The notes under the pieces are model-generated. The model worked only from the letters and a program-made list of their open reading frames with translations, made no database searches and had not been told where the DNA came from. A stretch of DNA of 64,000 nt from Candidatus Obscuribacterales bacterium (GTDB lineage: Bacteria; Cyanobacteriota; Vampirovibrionia; Obscuribacterales; Obscuribacteraceae): positions 1-64,000 of the forward strand of contig JAIETZ010000003.1 of NCBI GenBank assembly GCA_019744775.1, given 5' to 3'. This document shows, one piece after another, positions 33,983 through 42,376 of this stretch (the stretch's first letter is position 1; the number at the start of each line of letters is the position of its first letter). The position numbers and the translations under genes were made by a program.

Positions 33983-34598
33983 ACATCCTATGTTGCCAGA
34001 AGAAGTCAGACTCGTATTGAACGAAGATTTTCCGCATAACTATAAAGTCAAGCAAATTAGATCGATTGCTGGTTTAAATTTGAAATCCAAGCATTTCCCG
34101 CTGCGATCTTACTGCAATTTTGATAACTTCATTTCTTTGTATATTGAACCTGAGAATATGGCTCCTTGGGTTGGCAAATTCCAAATGCCAAGTCCTCGTG
34201 AATCTCTAGGACTTTCGGCGATATATTGTTGTGCTAATCCCGATCAACTTTGTGTAGTTGTAAATGGACTAACACAAATCATCAATGTTCGCTCTAAGGA
34301 ACCGTTGGAACCGGCTGATCCAAGCTGTTACAACATTAGTCGAGTTGATTGCTGTGTGGGTGGGCAATTTATATTATTTAGTGGCGATCCTTGGCTTTGG
34401 GCTTGGGGTAGCAAGGGGCTTTTGTGGGATGAACCAGCGGATGGAGATGATTTAGAAATATTGGAAGTGAATGCAGATTTTATTCGAGCTAAATGGTGCT
34501 TTGGAGAGGGTGGTAAACCGGTTTATTGTCGAGTAAATGCGAAGACAGGAGAATGGAGACGGGAAGATCCTTTCGTTGATTGGAAGACAGATTCTTAG
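33969..34598 (+). CDS. Unrecognised protein (209 aa) coupled to the DUF4240-RraB gene
   Basis: The frame opens with a TTG at 33969 inside the preceding gene (GAGG upstream); an ATG at 33990 is an alternative. The product is beta-rich with many Trp and Cys residues (for example FSGDPWLWAWGSKGLLWDEP). No motif is recognised. Overlap implies cotranslation with the DUF4240-RraB protein. There is no signal peptide. Confidence 0.6.
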   Translation: MAFLKHPMLPEEVRLVLNEDFPHNYKVKQIRSIAGLNLKSKHFPLRSYCNFDNFISLYIEPENMAPWVGKFQMPSPRESLGLSAIYCCANPDQLCVVVNGLTQIINVRSKEPLEPADPSCYNISRVDCCVGGQFILFSGDPWLWAWGSKGLLWDEPADGDDLEILEVNADFIRAKWCFGEGGKPVYCRVNAKTGEWRREDPFVDWKTDS

Positions 34599-34724
34599 CC
34601 TGTAGTCATATTATGCTGTGGAAATGGTGCGATTTGGGAACGTGTTTTGGCGTTTTGGTTTGAGCTGCGTGATAATTGTCTAGTAGTAAGCTGATAGAGT
34701 TAGAGCCCATCAAGGATTTTGATC

Positions 34725-36206
34725 GTGAATCACGAGTCCGTCTCCATTATTTTTACTAGCCGAGCTCCTGTGGACATTATCCCTTGGGAGCGAGTGCGGC
34801 AGGTATGGTTTGAACCGGACGAAGATTTGGGCAGACTTGCATTTTTCACTTTAGTTGAAGCCGGTTTCTTTGAAAAGGTACGTGTCAAAGATTTATCTAT
34901 GGCTTTTGAAATGGTTGTACCGTGGGATAGACGGCAAGATCCAGACATCTATAGGTTCGAAGGTGTTTTGTGGGTGACGAGCCGGATTCACTTTCAAGAC
35001 TTTGCTTATCTTGGCGAGGCAGATTGCAAGAGGTTTCAGGCGGGAAAAGTTGCAGAAGCGATTCTAGCTTTGTGCCGAAAGTTTAAACTGCCCGAAGCAG
35101 CAGCAAAAGTTCTGATGGAAAGATTTCCTCTTACTCCGATTCCCTACTCTGTATTGGACTACAGCCCCATTGTTAAGTCGAATGATCAGTCATACACACA
35201 AATAGAGGAGTTGACTGACCGAGAGCTAGGACATGAATACTACGACAGATCTAATTGGTGTATAACGCCACCGTTGACAGGAAAGGAGTTAGCCAAAATC
35301 AATGATAAGACCTTGAATGTGTGTGTTCCAACAGAAGCGCTGCCGGTCGATACATTTGTCGAGGTGGCGAACGCAATGGTCCGTGCACCAAGAGCAACAT
35401 TACGTGTGCAAGATTCGTATGACAATGGCTATATTGGTCTTGGCTGCTTGAAATATTTTGGGCAAGTCCGTCGTGTTTGTCTTGATCATGTGCAGGCAAC
35501 GTCTTTGGACGATTTGCGCTATTTGTCACCAGACATGATTAGACTCGAGTTGGATTTTTCAGAGTCGAGAAGCAAACCTTCTCTAGCGGTCCTCAACCAT
35601 TTTAATTGCCTGCAGTCTCTCACCTTGCGCGGACTCTATGAGGACTTATCTAAATTTCCCAATCTCAGGTCGTTGCGAGCCCTGTCGCTACAAGATATTC
35701 AGATAAAGGATTTGTCTTCAATTGCCTGCCTGGAAAATTTGGAATCATTAGCTATTTCCAGCAAGAAGCTTGAAAATCTTTCAGTGTTGTCTAAGTTTAA
35801 AAACCTAAGATACCTCTGTTTGGAACGGGCCTCGAAGATAAATACACTAGAGGAATGTTCGCAACTGACCAAACTTGAATATTTGAAGCTGATTCGACTC
35901 AATAGTGTAGAGGAATTACCGTCTTTAGAAAATTGCAAAAATTTGCGGCGTCTGCACTTGCAATGGCTGAAGAACTTCAGTAATTTTGAAAATTTTATCA
36001 AAATACCAAATCTAAAAGAGTTGCTGCTATTCAATATGAAACATGTGAAGCCCGAACACCTTCAATGTCTTGTGCGTAACCCCCAATGCCTTGAATTTGA
36101 TACCGATAACAACCGCCTGAGAAAGGCTATGGCTTTCCCGGGAGTGCTATCCGGCTCTGTATTTAAGTTTGACTCGGTAGATTGTGGCAAGGTTTTTGTC
36201 AGATGA
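34725..36206 (+). CDS. Leucine-rich-repeat protein
   Basis: The N-terminal half (about 1-190) is unrecognised. From about residue 240 to 470 there are at least eight leucine-rich repeats of about 21-23 residues, such as LNHFNCLQSLTLRGLYEDLS, FPNLRSLRALSLQDIQIKDL, ACLENLESLAISSKKL and FKNLRYLCLERA. The GTG at 34725 with AAGGA eight bases upstream is preferred to the TTG two codons earlier. No signal peptide is seen, so it should be cytoplasmic. Its TGA overlaps the ATG of the GT51 gene (ATGA), so the two are translationally coupled. Confidence 0.8.
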   Translation: MNHESVSIIFTSRAPVDIIPWERVRQVWFEPDEDLGRLAFFTLVEAGFFEKVRVKDLSMAFEMVVPWDRRQDPDIYRFEGVLWVTSRIHFQDFAYLGEADCKRFQAGKVAEAILALCRKFKLPEAAAKVLMERFPLTPIPYSVLDYSPIVKSNDQSYTQIEELTDRELGHEYYDRSNWCITPPLTGKELAKINDKTLNVCVPTEALPVDTFVEVANAMVRAPRATLRVQDSYDNGYIGLGCLKYFGQVRRVCLDHVQATSLDDLRYLSPDMIRLELDFSESRSKPSLAVLNHFNCLQSLTLRGLYEDLSKFPNLRSLRALSLQDIQIKDLSSIACLENLESLAISSKKLENLSVLSKFKNLRYLCLERASKINTLEECSQLTKLEYLKLIRLNSVEELPSLENCKNLRRLHLQWLKNFSNFENFIKIPNLKELLLFNMKHVKPEHLQCLVRNPQCLEFDTDNNRLRKAMAFPGVLSGSVFKFDSVDCGKVFVR

Positions 36207-36883
36207 AAACCCCAAACATTCTAGGTATTTTGTTGTTCATTGCTATTGGCATTGGAATTGTCTCGGTTCCAATTGCAAGAAGTATTTTGAAAGTGCCAGA
36301 ACCACATCTTGAAAGATTGGCTAATCATTCCTATGTGCCGCTATCAAGGATTTCGAAAAATATGCAATTGGCCATTCTGGCTGTAGAAGATCATAGGTTT
36401 TATGATCATGGCGGAATTGATCTATTAGGATTAATCCGAGCAACAATCGATAATACACGTGCAAAACGCATGGTTGAGGGAGCATCCACAATCTCGCAGC
36501 AATTAGCAAAGATCGCTTTTCTTGATCAGGATGAGAAAACAGCGCAACGGAAATTGAGTCAACTGATTTTGTCCGCGGATTTGGAGCAGAAATATTCCAA
36601 AGACGAGATTCTTGAAAGCTATCTGAATTCAATTTACTTTGGTAGAGGTGCTTATGGGATTGAGGAAGCATCCGAAAAGTACTTTGGCGTTAAAGCGAGT
36701 AAGTTATCGATAGCTCAGGCCGCATTCCTTGCGGGAATTGTAAGAGCGCCGTCTGTGTTGGGTGATCCTGGTAATAAAAACGTTGCAGCGGCTCGACAGA
36801 ACCAGGTTATAGATAATATGGTGCAATACGGTTATATTTCAATTCACCAGGCTCATGAGGCGATTGGCAAATGCATAAAATAG
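36203..36883 (+). CDS. Monofunctional peptidoglycan glycosyltransferase (GT51)
   Basis: One N-terminal membrane helix (about 7-25) is followed by a GT51 domain, which polymerises lipid II. The five family motifs are present: AVEDHRFYDHGGID with the catalytic Glu, EGASTISQQLAK, RKLSQLILSADLEQKYSKDEILESYLN, FGRGAYGIEEAS and the AAFLAGIVRAPS region. There is no transpeptidase domain, as in MtgA. Unusually, it sits in an A+T-rich accessory stretch, start-coupled to a leucine-rich-repeat gene and overlapping a small membrane-protein gene by 13 bases. Confidence 0.9.
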   Translation: MKTPNILGILLFIAIGIGIVSVPIARSILKVPEPHLERLANHSYVPLSRISKNMQLAILAVEDHRFYDHGGIDLLGLIRATIDNTRAKRMVEGASTISQQLAKIAFLDQDEKTAQRKLSQLILSADLEQKYSKDEILESYLNSIYFGRGAYGIEEASEKYFGVKASKLSIAQAAFLAGIVRAPSVLGDPGNKNVAAARQNQVIDNMVQYGYISIHQAHEAIGKCIK

Positions 36884-37329
36884 TGCGAGGCTTAGTTTAT
36901 TTACTATTTGTGATGCTTGTTATTGTAGGACTCATGTGTTTCTGGGACTATGTTGGTAATGCGACAAACTGGTTCGGCACAAGAAAACAATTTGAGTCAT
37001 ATAGTTATAGTTTTGTACCGATTATTTCTTTGCTGAGTTGTTGGGCAATTTTTTTGATTGCTATGAAAGTTTCGGAATTAATATATGGTCCGCCGAAGCC
37101 TTTCAAGGATTATGATCGGAAGGACATGGCTAAGGTGTTGGAGATGTTTCTTCAGGAGGACTATGAAGACGAAGCAGATTTTGGAGGGATAGAATCCTTT
37201 GAATTTGAAGATCCAATAATACTGAAAGCGGCTGCTAGACTTAAAATAGCTTTGGAGAATCCTTTACCTACAACGCGCGACAAGGAAGAGTTGCGTGCAT
37301 TGAGGTGTGATCTACTTGGTGATGCTTAG
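36871..37329 (+). CDS. Small membrane protein, function unknown (152 aa)
   Basis: Two membrane segments (about 8-25 and 46-66) are followed by an acidic cytoplasmic C-terminal half containing an MFLQEDYEDEADFGGIESFEFED stretch. It overlaps the GT51 gene by 13 bases and so is part of the same translational unit. No family is recognised. It ends six bases from the stop of the convergent HTH gene. Confidence 0.65.
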   Translation: MHKIVRGLVYLLFVMLVIVGLMCFWDYVGNATNWFGTRKQFESYSYSFVPIISLLSCWAIFLIAMKVSELIYGPPKPFKDYDRKDMAKVLEMFLQEDYEDEADFGGIESFEFEDPIILKAAARLKIALENPLPTTRDKEELRALRCDLLGDA

Positions 37330-37335
37330 ATAGAA

Positions 37336-37779
37336 CTAGCTCTGTTCCTCCTTGAATTCCAGAATAAGCGTTCTAATTGTCCTCTCTGAGCCCTTGTAGC
37401 CGTGTTGTTCGACAAGCATGGCGAATATCCACTGTGCTGTCACTTTGTCGCCGTCTGGTTGAGACGAGTGGTATGTCCAGATTTTTCTTACCGTCTCACG
37501 CCAGTGGTCGCGTACAGGCTGAGGACGTCTTGCTGGACGTGCCTCTTTGTTGATGTACTTCTTGAGTGTATTGCGCGAAATGTTGAATTCTTTGGCGATT
37601 TGCCGATAACTCTTCTGTTCTTGTTCGGCGAGGTGCTTGAGGTTGTCCCAGTCCATTTGGTGGTAGGGAAGTACAGAGTTGCGCTCATACCACTGCGCGA
37701 TTGTCTGGGGCTCGTCATCCCTCATTCGGGTGTGTTTGAGAGCGTTTGATGCTAATGGATTATCATTGTGCATGCTCAT
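37336..37779 (-). CDS. IstA-like helix-turn-helix protein, lacking the transposase core
   Basis: Residues about 57-76 form a helix-turn-helix (SYRQIAKEFNISRNTLKKYI) followed by a basic stretch (KEARPARRPQPVRDHW). The rest reads like the second DNA-binding segment of IS21-type IstA (TAQWIFAMLVEQHGYKGSERTIRTLI). It stops at 147 residues, before where the DDE integrase core should begin, and no IstB gene follows. It may be a domesticated regulator or an IS21 remnant marking the island boundary. Either ATG at 37779 or 37773 could start it. Confidence 0.62.
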   Translation of the reverse strand: MSMHNDNPLASNALKHTRMRDDEPQTIAQWYERNSVLPYHQMDWDNLKHLAEQEQKSYRQIAKEFNISRNTLKKYINKEARPARRPQPVRDHWRETVRKIWTYHSSQPDGDKVTAQWIFAMLVEQHGYKGSERTIRTLILEFKEEQS

Positions 37780-38104
37780 CAGCCTCTAACTTGGATCCCT
37801 CTGTATTCAACTGTATGCAGAGATTATGTAGAATGTATGGAGACCAGATTGGAACCGATAAAAAAAGCGTCATAACCATGCGTGGTATCACTGCGAAAAA
37901 CGGTCGCCATATTGACATTAGCACGAAGCTGGCTATGGCAAGCTTATTGAGCCAAAACAAAATATTGGCAAACAAATTTGAGCCACTTGAAGCTAGATAG
38001 CAGGAAAATTTGATGATATTTATTGCTATCGAATTGAATAGTGTTTATCCGCTTGCTATTGTTTGTCATAGTAGTGTCTGAGTATGTATTGGAGCGATAT
38101 CATA
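37780..38104. other. Intergenic stretch with a doubtful 55-codon frame
   Basis: This gap is between the divergent HTH gene and the HtrA-like gene. An ATG at 37833 opens a 55-codon plus-strand frame ending at 38000, with a basic C-terminus (product ends FEPLEAR), but there is no ribosome binding site. I list the frame as a possibility only. Confidence 0.3.
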
Positions 38105-39568
38105 ATGATGTTGGCGCGTAAACTATTGTCTGCAACCGGCGCGGTTGTGTTGTTCGGTCAATTGTTGGTGTCCCCGGTTTTGGGTAGGGAAGCTCTAACG
38201 GCGGAAGAAGTTTTTCACGCCAGTAAGGCAGGCGTCGTTAGCATTTTCACTGGCGCGACGTTCGGTTCAGGATTTTTGGTGGATGATGCCGGACTTGTTT
38301 TGACGTCTTGCGATGTATTGAAAGACGGCTCGAAAAATCTTCGAGTCAAATTCGGGCCAGACCAAATTGTCGAAGGAAAAGTTCTCATTAGAGACCAAGA
38401 TCACAATCTGGCTGTCCTGAGAGTCAATCTTAAAAACATTCGCGTATTCAAATCCCTTCCTCTGCAGGCGAAAGATCAGCAGGACAGCACTAAAGCAAAT
38501 GACCAGCTAGTTGCGCTTGCCTTGGACAAGAAGACCTCTGAAAAAGTCATGACGTCTACGACCGTCAGGTCAGCGGAGACAGACGGATTTTACTTGCGAG
38601 GAAAGTCTGACCCGGCAGCGTATGGTGGACCGGTGCTTAACTTGTACGGCGAAGTTATTGGTGTAAGCTCGGTGGTTCCGAGTATGCCTGGACAGCCGCC
38701 CGCTATTCCAATAGCGCTTGCAGCTAACGACATTGAAGATGCGAAGTTGGATGCGCAAAAATTGGAAGCGCCGTCTGCAGCGCTTCTGCCGGATGTGCCA
38801 CACACGCCTTTCAATGTGTCTGAGTTGTTGAAAGACAATCCGGACATGCTCAAGAATCGTAAGCAAAGTGATTACAATTTTGGCTCACCGTTCTTTTCTG
38901 TGAGTGTCTTCACCCCGGTACAGGGTTATTTCCAATTGGCTCAGCTTTGGGAAAAACTTACGGGTACAAAGAAAGAGTCGAAGGAAGTTTCGCTTGATCC
39001 GCAAGATCTCGAGATAAGCAAGCAGTTTTTCGATACAGAAAAGCCTGTTGTGACGGTAATGGTAATTCCGAAGACGAGGCAGACTAATGGAGCGAAGTTT
39101 ATAAACGCTGCAAGCTTTATTGGTTCAACATCGGCGCTTGTCGCCGGCGGCTTGGTGGGTGTGCCTGTAATTACGCCTGGCATTTACGTCAAGCATAAAG
39201 TAATTCAGAGGGATTTCTTGGATCTCAGCCTTGTGGCAGATGACGGTAATTCGGTTGGACAACCGATTGAAGCTAATCGTGTGCCGTTGGAAAAGGAGAC
39301 TATAGCTTTGACTGGCTATAAGTGTCCCAAGCTCGAGGACATGGCTTACATCGGTATTTATACCTTCGATGCCCGTTGTTTTGACACGGACAAGAAGTTA
39401 ACGCTTTCCGTGAGCGGTGAGGGTAAGGAAGGCAAAGAGGCGCCTAAAACCACAATTGAACTTCCGGAAGCATTAAAGAAGAAAATTGTTGAGGACTTCA
39501 AGCCTTACTGGGATGCCACAGGCAAAGGCACGGTTGCTAAGTCTGATGACAAAAAGACAGAGATGTAA
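38105..39568 (+). CDS. Exported HtrA-fold protein with all three catalytic residues replaced
   Basis: A signal peptide (about 1-27, cleavage near VLG) is followed by a trypsin/HtrA-like fold. The landmarks GSGFLVDDAGLVLTS, NLAVLRV and YGGPVLNLYGEVIGV all align. The usual catalytic His is Asp70, the Asp is Asn101, and the Ser in GNSGGP is Tyr173 (AAYGGP). It is therefore a pseudoprotease. The C-terminal 290 residues are unrecognised; they include a hydrophobic glycine-rich patch (about 337-352) and a later beta-rich part, with no clear PDZ. GGAG at ten bases supports the start at 38105. Its stop abuts that of the convergent matrixin gene. Confidence 0.78.
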   Translation: MMLARKLLSATGAVVLFGQLLVSPVLGREALTAEEVFHASKAGVVSIFTGATFGSGFLVDDAGLVLTSCDVLKDGSKNLRVKFGPDQIVEGKVLIRDQDHNLAVLRVNLKNIRVFKSLPLQAKDQQDSTKANDQLVALALDKKTSEKVMTSTTVRSAETDGFYLRGKSDPAAYGGPVLNLYGEVIGVSSVVPSMPGQPPAIPIALAANDIEDAKLDAQKLEAPSAALLPDVPHTPFNVSELLKDNPDMLKNRKQSDYNFGSPFFSVSVFTPVQGYFQLAQLWEKLTGTKKESKEVSLDPQDLEISKQFFDTEKPVVTVMVIPKTRQTNGAKFINAASFIGSTSALVAGGLVGVPVITPGIYVKHKVIQRDFLDLSLVADDGNSVGQPIEANRVPLEKETIALTGYKCPKLEDMAYIGIYTFDARCFDTDKKLTLSVSGEGKEGKEAPKTTIELPEALKKKIVEDFKPYWDATGKGTVAKSDDKKTEM

Positions 39569-40786
39569 CTAGTCCCAAGGCGTCATTGTATAGAGTGCAT
39601 ACAGGTGATTTATCGTGCCTGTGTCTCGCATGCTGACTGGCTGAAGCTTCTTGGACATTATTGGATACATCACGTCTGTTTTGCTATTTGAATGTCCACT
39701 AATACCCAACGCGTGTCCGACTTCATGTCTGGACACGTTGAAGACATCGTCATTTTTCAATGCGCGTTGAGTGAATATATTGGAAGTGCAGATGGTGATT
39801 TCGACTTTCTCTATCCAGTGTTCGTTGGCTTTTGTTTGTAAGACGCTGACGAAGTTGGTTACACCTTGCTCCTTGTGTTTGTGTTCCGGCAGTTCTTCTT
39901 TTCTAGCGACCCACTTGCAGACTATATTGGCGTCGTCTTTTTTGTTGACGAGTCTCCAACTTAAGCGGTAGTTGGATGCTTTTACCCAATCGTTGAAGCT
40001 TGTGACGATGGCTTGCCTGTAGGTGTCTCTGTAGTTGTGGATGTCATCGCCTGGTGTTATGTACACCTTGATGGGAAGCATTGTTTTCGGCCATCTGGCA
40101 ACACTGTCATCTTTGGTGAGCTGCTCATAGTAGTCTGCGCCGCCGCTGTAAGTCGCTGATGCACGTCGTGCTTCAAGTGCAAGGTCGTCTAAGTTGTTTG
40201 GCTCGGACGGCTTGGCTGGGGCTTCGGCTGTTGTGGGTTGGCCTATTGATTCAATCGTCACTGAGCCTTTAGACCCAGATGCTTGTTGCAGGATTTGATC
40301 TGGAGAGATGTCGGCCATTTTTTGGAAGGCAAGGTTGATTTTCCCTTGCTTTGCGAATTGACGGCATGTGCCTGTAAGGGATCTTCCATCCTCGGAAAGT
40401 TGGAATAGATATTCGGTCATGACGGCTGGCTTCCAGTCGGACTGTCCGAAGATCAATTCTACGTGTGAGTCACGGAATACGAATTGCTTTTTACTTTCAT
40501 CGTATTTGCCGTTGAGGAAGTGCTTGGATGTACCGCCTTTCCCTTGAGCGATAAGCGAGCCTTGGTAGTTATCACCGTCTGGAAAGAGATGCAGCGTGCC
40601 GATAAGCTCGATTCCGTCTGTCTCGACTTTTCCGTCCCATTCGCCACAGAGTGCTGGGAATTGGGTCTTTTCCGTTGCGGCTTTCGTGACGGTGGATTGT
40701 TTTGATTTGCTTGTTTTGGCATTTGCGCTGAGAGGCATTATTGCGATAAATGAAAGCAAAATAGTCAAGGAAAGTAATTTTGTCAT
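39569..40786 (-). CDS. Exported matrixin-like zinc protease
   Basis: A signal peptide (1-23, ANA) and a Lys/Ser/Thr-rich linker are followed by a beta-rich domain (about 40-160). The metzincin catalytic domain comes next: KVYITPGDD-type start, FNDWVKASNYRLSWRLV, the full zinc motif HEVGHALGISGH (354-365) and a Met-turn region (DVMYPIM). This is M10A-type architecture with the catalytic domain at the C-terminus. AGGAAG lies nine bases before the ATG. It follows a second matrixin gene with a 2 bp gap, so the two are an operon. Confidence 0.88.
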   Translation of the reverse strand: MTKLLSLTILLSFIAIMPLSANAKTSKSKQSTVTKAATEKTQFPALCGEWDGKVETDGIELIGTLHLFPDGDNYQGSLIAQGKGGTSKHFLNGKYDESKKQFVFRDSHVELIFGQSDWKPAVMTEYLFQLSEDGRSLTGTCRQFAKQGKINLAFQKMADISPDQILQQASGSKGSVTIESIGQPTTAEAPAKPSEPNNLDDLALEARRASATYSGGADYYEQLTKDDSVARWPKTMLPIKVYITPGDDIHNYRDTYRQAIVTSFNDWVKASNYRLSWRLVNKKDDANIVCKWVARKEELPEHKHKEQGVTNFVSVLQTKANEHWIEKVEITICTSNIFTQRALKNDDVFNVSRHEVGHALGISGHSNSKTDVMYPIMSKKLQPVSMRDTGTINHLYALYTMTPWD

Positions 40787-40788
40787 GG

Positions 40789-42252
40789 CTAATTGCTTCC
40801 TGTTAGTTCGCGTTTGAGCTTTGTGTATTTGGCGATGTCGGCGGAATTGGAATCTCTACTCGCTATACGCAAAATAATGTCGCAGTACTGGACTGCGAGC
40901 TCTTTGCGCTTGGCCTTGATCAGATTTGTTATTGCCAAATCAAAGTTCTTTTTTACACTGGCATAATCGTGGTCCTTTATTGCTTCATTTCCCAGTTCGT
41001 TGTATATTTTTGCCAAATCGAGATAAATAACTTCCATTGACGGTGCAAGCTTCTTAGCTTCTTCCAGCAGCTCTAACGCTTTGCTGTAATGTTTTTGATC
41101 AATTTCGTGAATTGCATCTGCTGTCAGCAGTGCCGCTTTGTTTTCTGGACTGGTTTGTGCGCCTTGAAATGCTACGTTGGTAGTTTTGACTGGGTGGGCT
41201 TTGATGACTTCATCTGGAGCGGTGTATAACAAGTAAATAGTTTTTTTGTCCCTATCTGATAGTCCAAGTAATTGTGTTCCGTCTGAGGTAGCGCCTAGCA
41301 TGATGTCGCCGGGCTGACTGCTGTGCCCGAGCATTCCGAGCATATGTCCGACTTCGTGCAGCGCTATTGATCGCACGATGTTACTGGGTAGATTCGTCTG
41401 AGCGCCTTTTTTAGTTAGAAGTGTTATACGTCCACCCATAAGACTTCCGTCTAAGCTTGACATTGGCATTGCTTGTCCGCCTTCGGCCGGATTAGCTAAG
41501 GTCGTCTGATCATCACTCCATGAGCATTCAATCAGAGAATCGCTTGGGTCAGTGACGAATTTATAAGTAAACTTTCCTTGGGACGCATCGGACCAGGTCG
41601 CAAATGCTTGCTTGAGAATGTCGGTAAACTCATCTCTGTAGCCGACTTTGCCCTCTCCTGGTGCTATGTAAATCGGTATTGGCATTTGCGAAGACTTCCA
41701 TCGCATTGCACCCATTGCCATCGCTTCGTCCAGATAGTTGTCCTGTCCTTTTGAGCTCATGATGCCTTTATTGCGAGCGATCTCCGTTGAGAGAAGGTCG
41801 ACACGCGCTTGTGATTCGGATGCGAATTGGTCTTTGGGATGAAGGCGGATGTACTTTTGAAATTTTTCGACGGCACGCTCGTTTTTGCCTGTCAGCATGT
41901 AGGCAGTGCCAAGCGTGAATATCATTAGACCGTCATTTGGATCGATGTTTTCAGCGGCGTGCAGCGCAGGTATTGCATCTTCTGGCCTGCCTAGCCGTAG
42001 GAGTGCTGCGCCGTACATTATGTGGGTGTCTAGAAAGTCGGGATGAGATTCGCTTAGCTGTTTGAATTTTTCTGACGCTGGTTGAAAATCTTTGTTGTTG
42101 TATTGATTAACGGCGGTGTTAAATTCGGCGACTTCTTTTTGAGTGACACTTTTCGGTGCCATTCGAGATTCTGTCTGTGCCATGGCGGCATTGTTGCTTA
42201 GCAATAAACCAACCATTGCGAGAATAGGCAGATAGGATAACTTCCTAGGCAT
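40789..42252 (-). CDS. Exported TPR-matrixin protease
   Basis: A signal peptide (1-25) is followed by two or three TPR units (about 40-155) and a matrixin domain with the zinc motif HEVGHMLGMLGH (299-310) and Met-turn (GDIMLGA). A second helical/TPR part lies at the C-terminus (about 375-480). TPRs on both sides of a secreted metzincin are unusual. GAGG eight bases upstream supports the start. It is the first gene of a two-protease operon with the gene ending at 39569. Confidence 0.88.
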   Translation of the reverse strand: MPRKLSYLPILAMVGLLLSNNAAMAQTESRMAPKSVTQKEVAEFNTAVNQYNNKDFQPASEKFKQLSESHPDFLDTHIMYGAALLRLGRPEDAIPALHAAENIDPNDGLMIFTLGTAYMLTGKNERAVEKFQKYIRLHPKDQFASESQARVDLLSTEIARNKGIMSSKGQDNYLDEAMAMGAMRWKSSQMPIPIYIAPGEGKVGYRDEFTDILKQAFATWSDASQGKFTYKFVTDPSDSLIECSWSDDQTTLANPAEGGQAMPMSSLDGSLMGGRITLLTKKGAQTNLPSNIVRSIALHEVGHMLGMLGHSSQPGDIMLGATSDGTQLLGLSDRDKKTIYLLYTAPDEVIKAHPVKTTNVAFQGAQTSPENKAALLTADAIHEIDQKHYSKALELLEEAKKLAPSMEVIYLDLAKIYNELGNEAIKDHDYASVKKNFDLAITNLIKAKRKELAVQYCDIILRIASRDSNSADIAKYTKLKRELTGSN

Positions 42253-42376
42253 TTGATAAACCTCGTGAGCCGTTCTGTAATTGAACCAGGAAATTGGTGA
42301 TTGTGGCTGATTAGGGGTTAATAGTCAGTTGCTAGAAGCGTGATGGCACGCTGAATTGAGCCAATTGTCAGGGTGG

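Noticed and set aside
29943-37779. Prophage
   Set aside because: No integrase, capsid, tail, terminase or lysis genes are present. The ClpP-like gene just outside has no capsid neighbours, so a phage prohead protease context is not supported.
37833-38000. 55-codon plus-strand frame between the HTH gene and the HtrA-like gene
   Set aside because: No ribosome binding site and no recognisable product. A faint resemblance of its VITMRG stretch to a frame near 45430 was judged coincidental.
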